From assembly GCA_003021705.1 (NCBI GenBank), contig PXRJ01000007.1:1-32225 (forward strand): a stretch of 32,225 nt of DNA. Reading direction: 5' to 3'. This stretch comes from Halobacteriales archaeon QS_3_64_16 (GTDB lineage: Archaea; Halobacteriota; Halobacteria; Halobacteriales; Halococcaceae). Below the pieces are notes generated by a model, which saw only the letters and a list, made by a program, of their open reading frames with translations, was not told the origin of the DNA and did no database searches. Shown here piece after piece: positions 25,361 through 32,225 of this stretch (its first letter is position 1; each line of letters opens with the position of its first letter). The translations under genes and the position numbers were made by a program.

Positions 25361-25885
25361 ATGACGAGCAAGAAACGACGCCAGCGCGGGTCGCGCACGC
25401 ACAGCGGCGGCTCCCACAAGAATCGCCGTGGGGCCGGCCACCGTGGCGGCCGCGGCCGCGCCGGGCGCTCCAAACACGAGAAGCACAACTACGAACCGAC
25501 CGGCAAACACGGCTTCACCCGCCCGCCGAAGGCCCAATCCGAGGTGCGAACGATCGAGCTTCGGGGTCTCGACGAGGACGCCGCGTTGCTGGCTGCCGAC
25601 GATCTCGCCGAGGAAACCAGTGACGGGTACCGAATCGACGCCCGGGATGTCGTCGAAGACGGCTACGATGCCGACGTCGTGAAGGTACTCGGCGGCGGGC
25701 AGGTACGCCAAGCCTTGGAGGTCGTCGCCGATGCCTTCTCGGCGAGTGCCGAGGACCTCCTTACCGAGGCGGGCGGCGAGGCGAGCCTCAGCGAGCGTGG
25801 CCAGGAAGCGGCCGAGGCCGAGAGCGAGGAAGCCGAGGGCGGCGCCGAGAGCGGCAACGAAGGGACTATAGCAGACGAGTCCTGA
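25361..25885 (+). CDS. rpl15: 50S ribosomal protein uL15
   Basis: A 174-aa protein from the ATG at 25361; upstream in-frame sequence is a shadow of uS5 and uL30. The strongly basic start MTSKKRRQRGSRTHSGGSHK and 'GAGHRGGRGRAGRSKHEK' is typical, followed by HGFTRPPKAQSEVRTIELRG and VVKVLGGGQVRQALEVVADA. The last ~35 residues are Glu/Ala/Gly-rich. It is an early large-subunit assembly protein. Fifteen nt precede secY, so SecY is likely co-transcribed. Confidence 0.96.
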   Translation: MTSKKRRQRGSRTHSGGSHKNRRGAGHRGGRGRAGRSKHEKHNYEPTGKHGFTRPPKAQSEVRTIELRGLDEDAALLAADDLAEETSDGYRIDARDVVEDGYDADVVKVLGGGQVRQALEVVADAFSASAEDLLTEAGGEASLSERGQEAAEAESEEAEGGAESGNEGTIADES

Positions 25886-25900
25886 CCGACAGCCTAGGAC

Positions 25901-27358
25901 ATGGGCTGGAAAGAAACCGCCGAACCGGTACTCACGCGGATGCCGTCGGTCGCCCGGCCGGAAGGCCACGTTCCCTTCCGCCGGAAGCTGAGCTGGACGG
26001 CGGGCGTGTTGGTACTGTATTTCTTCCTCACGAACATCTTCCTCTACGGACTAGGCGGAGGTGGGAGCGATCCCTTCGGCCAGTTCCGAGCAATACTCGC
26101 CGGCAATCCCGGGACGATCATGCAACTGGGGATCGGGCCGATCGTCACCGCAAGCATCGTCCTCCAGTTGCTCGGCGGCGCGAATCTCTTAGGACTGGAT
26201 ACGAGCGACCCGCGTGACCAGATCCTCTACCAGGGCCTTCAGAAGTTACTGGTACTCGTGATGGTCTGCCTGACGGGGGTTCCTTTAGTGTTCTTCGGGA
26301 ACTTTCTCCCGCCGAGCCAGCAGCTCGCCCAGGCACTCGGCGTCGGGATCTTCGGCGTCCAGATGTTGCTCTTTGCTCAGATCTTCGTCGGCGGCGTGCT
26401 CATCCTCTATATGGACGAGATCATCTCGAAGTGGGGCGTCGGCTCGGGGGTCGGGCTCTTTATCATCGCTGGGGTCTCCCAGCAGCTCCTTCGGGGGCTG
26501 TTCGACGTCCAGGCTGTCGGCGGTCGGTCGGGACTCATCCCCACCTGGATCGGTATTCTCACCGGAAGTGCGGACATCTCCGTGCTCACCGCCCAGGGGA
26601 TCCAGACGCTACTGATCGGCCAGGGGCAACTCGTCGCCGTTTTCACGACCCTGCTGATCTTCGCGATCGTCGTCTACGCCGAGAGCGTCCGCGTCGAGAT
26701 CCCCCTCTCACACGCCCGCGTGAAGGGTGCTCGCGGGCGCTTCCCGGTGAAACTCATCTACGCGAGCGTCCTGCCGATGATTCTCGTGCGGGCGATCCAG
26801 GCGAACATCCAGTTCCTCGGCCAGATCCTCCAGTCCCAACTGGGGAACATGCCCAACTGGCTCGGCGTCTACGCCCAGGGCCAGCCGGTCGGCGGCCTGT
26901 TCTATTACTTCGCGCCGATCTACCGGCCCCAAGACTGGATGTGGTGGGCCGGTGGCGTCGCCCAGGAACCCTGGCAGATACTGCTGCGGATCCTCGTCGA
27001 TCTCACCTTCATGGTGATCGGCGGGGCGATCTTCGCGATCTTCTGGGTCGAGACCGCCGATATGGGCCCGGAGGCGACGGCTAAACAGATTCAAAACTCC
27101 GGCATGCAGATCCCCGGTTTCCGGCAGAACCCCGGCGTGATGGAGAAAGTCCTCGAGCGGTACATCCCCCAGGTGACGGTGATCGGCGGGGCCTTGGTCG
27201 GCCTCTTGGCTGTGGGTGCGAACATGATGGGGACGATCGGGAACGTCGGGGGCACCGGCTTGCTGCTCACCGTCTCGATCACCTACAAGCTCTACGAGGA
27301 GATCGCCGAGGAACAGCTCATGGAGATGCATCCCGTGATGCGCCAGATGTTCGGCTGA
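25901..27358 (+). CDS. secY: Preprotein translocase subunit SecY
   Basis: A 485-aa membrane protein with about ten transmembrane segments, for example GVLVLYFFLTNIFLYGLG, 'LLVLVMVCLTGVPLVFFGN', 'MLLFAQIFVGGVLILYMDEI', and the C-terminal VIGGALVGLLAVGANMMG. It contains the SecY signatures WGVGSGVGLFIIAGVSQQLL and 'YAESVRVEIPLSHARVKG', the cytoplasmic loop that docks the ribosome. It forms the protein-conducting channel with SecE and SecG. It closes the ribosomal block, the usual archaeal position; a T-rich tract follows the TGA (27360-27366). Confidence 0.97.
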   Translation: MGWKETAEPVLTRMPSVARPEGHVPFRRKLSWTAGVLVLYFFLTNIFLYGLGGGGSDPFGQFRAILAGNPGTIMQLGIGPIVTASIVLQLLGGANLLGLDTSDPRDQILYQGLQKLLVLVMVCLTGVPLVFFGNFLPPSQQLAQALGVGIFGVQMLLFAQIFVGGVLILYMDEIISKWGVGSGVGLFIIAGVSQQLLRGLFDVQAVGGRSGLIPTWIGILTGSADISVLTAQGIQTLLIGQGQLVAVFTTLLIFAIVVYAESVRVEIPLSHARVKGARGRFPVKLIYASVLPMILVRAIQANIQFLGQILQSQLGNMPNWLGVYAQGQPVGGLFYYFAPIYRPQDWMWWAGGVAQEPWQILLRILVDLTFMVIGGAIFAIFWVETADMGPEATAKQIQNSGMQIPGFRQNPGVMEKVLERYIPQVTVIGGALVGLLAVGANMMGTIGNVGGTGLLLTVSITYKLYEEIAEEQLMEMHPVMRQMFG

Positions 27359-27359
27359 G

Positions 27360-27366
27360 TTCTTTC
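27360..27366 (+). terminator. Possible terminator after secY
   Basis: A short T-rich tract (TTCTTTC) begins just after the secY stop, and no further gene on this strand follows for about 700 nt. Archaeal terminators are often U-rich tracts without a hairpin. The tract is short, so support is weak. Confidence 0.3.
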
Positions 27367-27507
27367 AGCTCTTCGCTTCCATAGATAACCGAGGGCCGAT
27401 CGGAGATGTCGTTCATCGTCGAGCAACTGGTCTACGTAGTCTCATTGCCGATCCCAGATAGAGCTATCGTAAAAATCGAGACGGCGAACCAGGCACAGTG
27501 GTTCGTC

Positions 27508-27885
27508 CTACTCGCCGCCGACGGTGACGTTCCGAACCGCGATCCTCGAGTCTTCGATTCGCATCGTGAGATCGTCGATCCCGATCTCAGCGTCGTTTAT
27601 CCGCACGCTCGCGCCGTCGATCGTCACCGAGCGTTCCTCGACCGTGTAGGTGCGATCCTCGACCTGTACTTCGGGCAGCCCGTCGCCGGTGAGATGGACG
27701 TCTTCGATCGCGACGTCGAGACCGTCGATCGTGAGGTCACTGATTGTTCGTTGGTCGGTGCTGTCCTCAACCGCCGACTGCGAGGCGCCGCCGTCGGCCA
27801 GGGCGGTCGACGCGCCGGCACTGAGGAGCAACGCGCCGACGAACAACGCGACGGCGCTCCGCGCGAGTACTGTCGTTTGTTTCAT
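27508..27885 (-). CDS. Exported protein with repetitive beta strands, unknown family
   Basis: A 125-aa protein starting MKQTTVLARSAVALFVGALL at 27885. Residues 1-30 form a signal peptide: Lys/Arg then a hydrophobic stretch and ASTALADG, with a probable cleavage after ALA. There is no lipobox cysteine. The mature part is a series of short alternating segments such as LTIDGLDVAIEDVHL, VTIDGASVRINDAEIGID, DLTMRIEDSRIAVRNVTVGG, repeating Ile/Val and Asp every 6-9 residues, which suggests a small beta-solenoid or beta-sandwich. It is probably secreted or cell-surface. The next gene on the other strand starts about 180 nt away and the intergenic region holds both promoters. Function unknown. Confidence 0.75.
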   Translation of the reverse strand: MKQTTVLARSAVALFVGALLLSAGASTALADGGASQSAVEDSTDQRTISDLTIDGLDVAIEDVHLTGDGLPEVQVEDRTYTVEERSVTIDGASVRINDAEIGIDDLTMRIEDSRIAVRNVTVGGE

Positions 27886-28065
27886 GCAGGAACCACGTCG
27901 AACTATCGTACCTGTTTGGCTATCAACTTACTGGCCGATCTATACGATCGTCCGTTCGGCACGCCATCTCCGAGCGGTGGATCGACAGCCGACCGACGGT
28001 ACCTGCCTCTTGTGTTCACATTACACACCACAGCAGTAATGTCTGTCGACCCCTGTAGCGCTCGC

Positions 28066-28776
28066 ATGGAAGAGAGCATCGCCGGGTTCAGAGAGGAGGG
28101 CGGCTGGGTCGCCATCGTCGAGCACGGCGAGCGGATCACCGAGGCCCTCGCGGAGGCCGGGGCCGCGGGCGAGGCCTTCGAGGAGTGGAACGAGTGGCGG
28201 CCGAAGGCCCACGAGCGCTTCGGTGAGGACGTCAACGCAAAGACCGCTGAACAGATGTCGCTCGAGGAAGGCAAGGGCGAGCGGGCGGGTCGCACGCCCA
28301 CGGAGGATCTGGGCGCTGCGGGTGGGGAGCTTTCGGACTCCGCCGCCGAACTCGCGGAGGGGAACGCGAACGACGCCATCGGCGAGGGGTCCGATTCGAT
28401 CGAGTACGTCGCTCGAGCGGTCGATTCCGCCGCCAGAAAGGCTGTCCGTGCGGTCGAGGGCACCGTCTACAAGCACGTGATGACCCAGCTCTCGCCGTGT
28501 TACTTCGATAACGAACTCGTTAGCGCGAACGTCGAACGCACGAGCAATGGTGAGGCCGAGATGCGCTATGCCTTCGAGATAAACGTCAACGACGACGATC
28601 TCAAGGAGCGGATCTCGACTCGACTCGCCGAGTACGACGAACTCAGCCGCTGGCACGTCGAAACCCCGAAGAACACCGATCGTGCCGAAGCCGTGGAAGG
28701 TGCCGATCCGACCGACTCCGAACGAACCCGCGTTCCCCGTCCCCACCGGAACGAGGAGACCGAAACCGGTCCCTGA
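28066..28776 (+). CDS. DUF5828-like haloarchaeal protein
   Basis: A 236-aa acidic protein of unknown function. The start MEESIAGFREEGGWVAIVEH at 28066 matches my recollection of the DUF5828 family; the frame extends to an ATG at 28039 (adding nine residues) and much further upstream without family support. Segments include 'FEEWNEWRPKAHERFGEDVN', 'EQMSLEEGKGERAGRTPTED', then YVARAVDSAARKAVRAVEGT and VYKHVMTQLSPCYFDNELVS. No membrane span or known catalytic motif is seen. The final ~40 residues are low complexity. Probably cytoplasmic and specific to haloarchaea; role unknown. It stands alone between divergent and convergent neighbours. Confidence 0.75.
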   Translation: MEESIAGFREEGGWVAIVEHGERITEALAEAGAAGEAFEEWNEWRPKAHERFGEDVNAKTAEQMSLEEGKGERAGRTPTEDLGAAGGELSDSAAELAEGNANDAIGEGSDSIEYVARAVDSAARKAVRAVEGTVYKHVMTQLSPCYFDNELVSANVERTSNGEAEMRYAFEINVNDDDLKERISTRLAEYDELSRWHVETPKNTDRAEAVEGADPTDSERTRVPRPHRNEETETGP

Positions 28777-28942
28777 TCGGTTCTCGACTGCTCACCGATA
28801 AGGACCCTCCTTCCGCCGCCCTTGACCGGCACTCTCCCGGCTCGCCGTGGATTTCATGCCGTCTTCTCCCGCCGCCGTGTCCCGACCGTCGATCGGGGTC
28901 GGCTCCCAAAGGTAGTTACTCCTCGGTGGCTCTTCTCGTAGT

Positions 28943-29263
28943 ATGCCCCTCGGAGAAGCCGACTGGGAGGCCGCGGAACCGACCGAGGACGTCCTGACCC
29001 ACGTCCGGGAAGTCCTCTCGATGGACCCCGCACACGCTTACCGCGTTCAGGACTTCTTTCGGGATACGGCACCGAGTGCGCCCGACGCCTTCGACCTGCT
29101 CAACACACTGCTCGATGCCCTCGAACAGCGCACCTCGCGCGAGCGCTCCGAAGCGGTCGTCGAGGCTGCCCTCGAGACGCTCGTCTACCTCGGCGAGGCC
29201 GAAAAGCGGATCGCGAACGTCGAGGACGGCGCAGTCGCGTACTACCGGATCGACGCCGCCTGA
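28943..29263 (+). CDS. Small helical protein of unknown function
   Basis: A 106-aa protein starting MPLGEADWEAAEPTEDVLTH. I do not recognise the family. It is acidic and mostly helical: VREVLSMDPAHAYRVQDFFR, 'FDLLNTLLDALEQRTSRERS', 'EAALETLVYLGEAEKRIANV', ending VAYYRIDAA. No signal peptide or metal-binding motif is visible. The leader has no strong Shine-Dalgarno, so leaderless translation is possible. The downstream 300 nt hold a broken small gene and a TrkH remnant rather than a partner gene. Composition typical of halophilic cytosolic proteins supports it being real. Confidence 0.65.
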   Translation: MPLGEADWEAAEPTEDVLTHVREVLSMDPAHAYRVQDFFRDTAPSAPDAFDLLNTLLDALEQRTSRERSEAVVEAALETLVYLGEAEKRIANVEDGAVAYYRIDAA

Positions 29264-29348
29264 GACCGACGGCAGCGCCCCCTTTCTTTCCCGCTGCGGA
29301 CTGACCGACCGGGAACACCGAGTGCAGCGAACGTCTCGGGTGGCGCTC

Positions 29349-29584
29349 TCACTCGCGTTCGTCGGGGCCACCACCCGCCGTAAGCGCTCGCCCCGATCGT
29401 TCCGCTCGCTCGTCGATGTCGGTGGGAGTGGCCGGCGGTCCCACCGCGTAGTCGCCCGACCCCCGACGGTGCCGCCCGCGACGGCGACCGCGACCGTCCC
29501 GACTGCGAGTAAGACGCCCGTCAGAAGCGCCCCGCCCAGCCATCGGCCGGCCGATCGACGCTCTCTTCGACTGTTGATCGACAC
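29349..29584 (-). pseudogene. Small single-span membrane protein, frameshifted at a G-run
   Basis: From a GTG at 29584 the minus strand reads MSINSRRERRSAGRWLGG, then a hydrophobic segment ALLTGVLLAVGTVAVAVAGG. The natural continuation GDYAVGPPATPTDIDERAER followed by SGRALTAGGGPDERE and TGA at 29349 is in another frame. One extra G in the CCCCC/GGGGG run at 29460-29464 would join the two into a continuous 78-aa protein. I do not recognise a family. It may be a decayed gene, a sequence error, or a phase-variable gene. Its 5' end overlaps the TrkH remnant on the other strand. Confidence 0.5.
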
Positions 29585-29804
29585 AGGGGTCACGGGCGTC
29601 TCGCTGTCGGTTCTCGAAGCGATGAGCGCGGTCGCGGCGACGCTCGGCAACGTCGGGCCGGGCTTCGGCGTCGTCGGGCCGATGGGCAGCTATCTGTCCC
29701 TTCCCGCTGGCTCGAAGCTGTTGTTGATCGGCCTGATATGGCTCGGCCGGCTGGAGATCATCCCCGTCCTCGTACTCTTTACCGGGTCGTACTGGCGTTC
29801 GTGA
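29571..29804 (+). pseudogene. trkH: C-terminal remnant of a TrkH-type potassium transporter
   Basis: The last 77 residues of a TrkH/KtrB-like subunit: LLIDTGVTGVSLSVLEAMSA, then AATLGNVGPGFGVVGPMGSY with the potassium-filter motif TLGNVGPG, and the final IWLGRLEIIPVLVLFTGSYW. Full TrkH is about 500 aa, so the upstream four-fifths are missing; the frame is open further left, but that sequence is arginine/serine-rich and unrelated. The remnant probably survives from a deletion. The correct family C-terminus (YWRS then TGA at 29802-29804) shows that its 3' end is original. Confidence 0.75.
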
Positions 29805-29909
29805 CGATGGATCACTGGAAACCGCGACCGATCAGTCGATTTCCGTCTCGATCGTCCCGGGAGTCCTCGAAGACGAAACGCTGAAACGCCGAGACCAGGT
29901 ACTACAGGT

Positions 29910-30200
29910 ATGGAATTACGGGTCACCGAGCGTCTGGACGAGGAGCTCTCGATCGAGATCGCCGGCGAGAACCACACTTTCATGAACGTCCTCAAGGAGT
30001 CACTTCTGAAGACCGAAGGAGTCACTGCCGCGACCTACGATATGAACCCCGAGCAATCGGGCGGTCAGACCGAACCGATCCTCACGATCAAAACCGAGGA
30101 AGGTATCGACACGCTCGACGCGCTTGAAGCCGCCGCCGAGGGGATTACCGAGAAGACGACCGCGCTGCGCGAGACCTTCGAGACCGCCGCGGCGGCGTAG
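29910..30200 (+). CDS. rpoL: DNA-directed RNA polymerase subunit L (Rpb11 homologue)
   Basis: A 96-aa protein starting [20 protein letters not shown], then [20 protein letters not shown] and [20 protein letters not shown]. The 'GEdHTf.NlLke.L' signature and the downstream 'Y...P...P...i.T' pattern are those of archaeal RpoL. RpoL heterodimerises with RpoD in the polymerase assembly platform, in the cytoplasm. The C-terminal helix is Ala/Glu-rich. It is monocistronic here, convergent with hisF 69 nt away. Confidence 0.95.
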   Translation: MELRVTERLDEELSIEIAGENHTFMNVLKESLLKTEGVTAATYDMNPEQSGGQTEPILTIKTEEGIDTLDALEAAAEGITEKTTALRETFETAAAA

Positions 30201-30269
30201 GGTTCTAAGCACCAGTGTCGAGACCCGACCGGCCGCTTTCCCGTCGGCTCTCCTAACTATCGCCCTCGC

Positions 30270-31085
30270 TTAGAGACGCATTGGAATCTCCCGCTCGGCG
30301 AGATACGTCTTGATCTCCTCGATGGTGTACTCCCCGAAGTGAAAGATCGAGGCGGCGAGCGCGGCGTCCGCGCCGGCCTCGACGAACGCTTCCTCCATGT
30401 CCTCGGGCCCCCCACACCCCGAGGAAGCGATCACCGGCGTTCCGACGTTCGCACAAACCGCTCTCGTGAGCGGGATGTCGTAGCCGTCTTTCGTCCCGTC
30501 GGCGTCGATCGAGTTCACGAAGAGTTCGCCTGCCCCGCGTGACTGGGCTTCCCGCGCCCAGGAAACGCAATCCACGCCAGTCCCCTCTCGGCCACCTTTT
30601 ATTGTGCACTCGAACCAGCAGGACTCGCCCTCGATCTCGGTGTAGTACTCGCCGCCCTCGTCGTACCGGCGGCGGGCGTCGACCGAGATCACCATACATT
30701 GGGTGCCGAAGGCCGCCGCACCCTCCGTAATCAACTCCGGGCGATCGAGCGCGGCGGTGTTGATCGAGACCTTATCCGCACCGGCCCGCAGTGTCTCTTT
30801 GATGTCCTCGCGGGTCCGGATCCCTCCGCCGACGGTCAGGGGAATGAACACCTCGTCGGCCACCCGCGAGACGGTATCGAGCATCGTTTTCCGCTCGTCC
30901 GCGGAGGCGGTGATGTCGAGGAAGACGAACTCGTCGGCCCCGGCCTCGTTGTAGACCTTTGCCATCTCGACGGGGTCGCCGGTATACTCCAAGTTCTCGA
31001 AGTTGACGCCAGTATAGACCGCCGGGTTCCCCTCCGCGTCGAGGTCGACGTCGATACAGGGGATGACGCGCTTCGTGAGGGTCAT
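30270..31085 (-). CDS. hisF: Imidazole glycerol phosphate synthase, cyclase subunit HisF
   Basis: A 271-aa (beta-alpha)8 barrel. It begins MTLTKRVIPCIDVDLDAEGN with catalytic Asp12 (Asp11 in the classical numbering), and contains DEFVFLDITAS, the phosphate-binding VGGGIRTREDI, and the second catalytic Asp136 in VISVDARRR. The C-terminal half has 'GTGVDCVSWAREAQSRGAG' and 'SSGCGGPEDMEEAFVEAGAD'. With HisH it makes IGP and AICAR in histidine synthesis. HisH is not in the window. It is about 15 residues longer than the bacterial enzyme. Start ATG at 31085. Confidence 0.97.
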   Translation of the reverse strand: MTLTKRVIPCIDVDLDAEGNPAVYTGVNFENLEYTGDPVEMAKVYNEAGADEFVFLDITASADERKTMLDTVSRVADEVFIPLTVGGGIRTREDIKETLRAGADKVSINTAALDRPELITEGAAAFGTQCMVISVDARRRYDEGGEYYTEIEGESCWFECTIKGGREGTGVDCVSWAREAQSRGAGELFVNSIDADGTKDGYDIPLTRAVCANVGTPVIASSGCGGPEDMEEAFVEAGADAALAASIFHFGEYTIEEIKTYLAEREIPMRL

Positions 31086-31254
31086 AGCCGGGGCGAGACG
31101 CCACGAATCGGTTCGGTGTAGTTCATAGAAAGAGTTGACCGGACCGGCATTAATGTCTGTCTCTCCGCACGCTCGGCTTCAGCTTCGGTGACGTATGGCG
31201 GGCAGCGCGCCGGGACGCTTCGTTCGATCGGCACCGACGATCGCTGGATTTCGG

Positions 31255-32225
31255 CTATCCGAACAGCCCGCCCCCGTCACCGACGGTCTTCGAGACCCAG
31301 CCGGTAGCGCCGTTGGGGAAGGGATTGTCCGTCTCCTCGCGGGGCTGCAGAGTTCCAGTACCATCGACCGCACGGACGACGACTTCGTGTTCGCCCTCGG
31401 GCGGTTCGTAGGTATAGGCCCACTGTCGCCAGGTGTTCTCGGCGTTCTCTGCGCTCGGCGACGCGGCGGTCCCGGGCGGCAACCGGTCGGAGAGAGTGGC
31501 CTGATTCCACGTCCCGCCGCCGTCCGTCGAGACCTCGACGCGCTCGATGCCCCGCGTCCCTGCGTAGGTGTGGCCGGCGACCTGCATTCGCCCGTCGTCG
31601 AGGCTGTTGGTAGCGTGTAGTTTCGCGACCGTGTTCACCGGTCCGGTGCCGTGCCAGCCCCGCTCCTCCCAGAACCCCTTCTGGGGACCATCGAGGACTT
31701 CGATCTCGTTTAACCACTTGACGCTGATCTCGCCCCAGTGGCCCGGTACGAGTGCCCGGACCGGATAGCCGTGTTTCCGGGGTAGGGGGCCGCCGTTCTT
31801 GCCGTAGGCGAGAAAGCTCCCCATGAGCGTCTCGAGCTCGAACTCCTCGTAGTACCCATCCGTCGAGCGGAGCATCACGAACTTCCCCTGGGGGTTTACG
31901 TCCTTTAGGAGCCGTGCTACTGGCACGCCGGTCCAGAGGTCGTTGTCCATGTTCGACCCGTTGAGCGTGTCGCTCACGCACCGGAGCGTGCCGAAGCGGA
32001 GCTCACTATCCAACCCGGTGATCGCCTCGTAGTCGAACTCGGCCTCGCTCCCGACGGCGCCGGTGACCGAGAGCGACCAGTCGTTGCGGGCTACCTTCGG
32101 GTTGACGTTCTGGATGTCGACCTCGTAGAAGTCCTCGCCGCTGACCAGCCCTTCGAGCCCTGCGACGTCGAGTGAGCGCTCCTCGGCGACGGCGAGAAAG
32201 TCCTCGACCGTCCGAGCGTTCGCGC
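31255..32225 (-). CDS. Sulfite oxidase-like molybdopterin oxidoreductase (N-terminus beyond window)
   Basis: About 323 C-terminal residues are visible; the start lies to the right of 32225. Reading from the edge gives ARTVEDFLAVAEERSLDV, 'EDFYEVDIQNVNPKVARNDW', 'LRFGTLRCVSDTLNGSNMDN' with the molybdenum-ligand cysteine in RCVSD, LWTGVPVARLLKDV, 'RKHGYPVRALVPGHWGEIS' (pterin contacts) and KWLNEIEVLDGPQKGFWEER. The C-terminal half is the Mo-co dimerisation domain: VSTDGGGTWNQATLSD and 'WRQWAYTYEPPEGEHEVVVR'. It should oxidise sulfite or a related substrate using the Mo cofactor. Haloarchaeal versions often have N-terminal membrane helices; that part cannot be seen here. Confidence 0.88.
   Translation of the reverse strand, partial: ANARTVEDFLAVAEERSLDVAGLEGLVSGEDFYEVDIQNVNPKVARNDWSLSVTGAVGSEAEFDYEAITGLDSELRFGTLRCVSDTLNGSNMDNDLWTGVPVARLLKDVNPQGKFVMLRSTDGYYEEFELETLMGSFLAYGKNGGPLPRKHGYPVRALVPGHWGEISVKWLNEIEVLDGPQKGFWEERGWHGTGPVNTVAKLHATNSLDDGRMQVAGHTYAGTRGIERVEVSTDGGGTWNQATLSDRLPPGTAASPSAENAENTWRQWAYTYEPPEGEHEVVVRAVDGTGTLQPREETDNPFPNGATGWVSKTVGDGGGLFG

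Noticed and set aside
28916..29348. Minus-strand frame continuing left beyond the frameshifted membrane gene
   Set aside because: It is antisense to the well-formed 28943-29263 gene and becomes arginine/serine-rich.
1..32225. CRISPR arrays, insertion sequences, integrases or rRNA genes
   Set aside because: No regularly spaced repeats, transposase motifs, integrase motifs or rRNA signatures were seen.

Overview
The window comes from a haloarchaeon (class Halobacteria). It is GC-rich, nearly every predicted protein is strongly acidic, GTG starts are common, and it carries archaeal-type genes: Mch, RpoL, Rpp29, eS4, eL19, eL32 and a euryarchaeal-order ribosomal protein cluster. The genus cannot be fixed from sequence alone.

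Layout. Positions 1-4051 are all minus-strand: the start of mch (cut by the left edge), an AlkA-type DNA glycosylase, an MTH1187-type thiamine-binding protein, a two-gene ABC exporter with a candidate operator upstream, and a small unknown protein. Positions 4208-5149 encode a THI5/NMT1-like pyrimidine-precursor-binding protein without a signal peptide. Positions 5258-5898 hold an HTH regulator plus DUF7718/TumE-like pair, both apparently frameshifted. An AIR-synthase-like protein, an unlisted 43-aa zinc-ribbon protein, a MutS-family ATPase with an N-terminal HhH, a small possible beta-grasp protein, a 47-aa two-helix membrane protein, an internally deleted restriction-modification remnant and a YihY/BrkB membrane protein follow. 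tRNA-Gly(GCC) lies on the minus strand at 11643-11713.

The core is one co-directional block from 11933 to 27358: a SPOUT RNA methyltransferase, then uL3-uL4-uL23-uL2-uS19-uL22-uS3-uL29-Rpp29-uS17-uL14-uL24-eS4-uL5-uS14-uS8-uL6-eL32-eL19-uL18-uS5-uL30-uL15-SecY. Most junctions overlap by 1-11 nt or are separated by only a few nt, which implies translational coupling. The larger gaps are 51 nt before uL22 and 89 nt before uL15. Together these genes build the ribosome, mature tRNA 5' ends and insert membrane proteins.

After SecY come an exported repeat-like protein (minus), a DUF5828-type protein, a small unknown protein, a frameshifted small membrane protein overlapping a TrkH C-terminal remnant, rpoL, hisF (minus), and a sulfite-oxidase-like molybdoenzyme cut by the right edge.

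No clear new multi-gene system is visible; the window is mainly housekeeping. The most interesting items are the eL32 protein with a duplicated HhH extension, acidic insertions and tails on several ribosomal proteins, the cluster of frameshifted small genes (real decay, or lost bases in the assembly), the HhH-MutS protein, and several very small genes.
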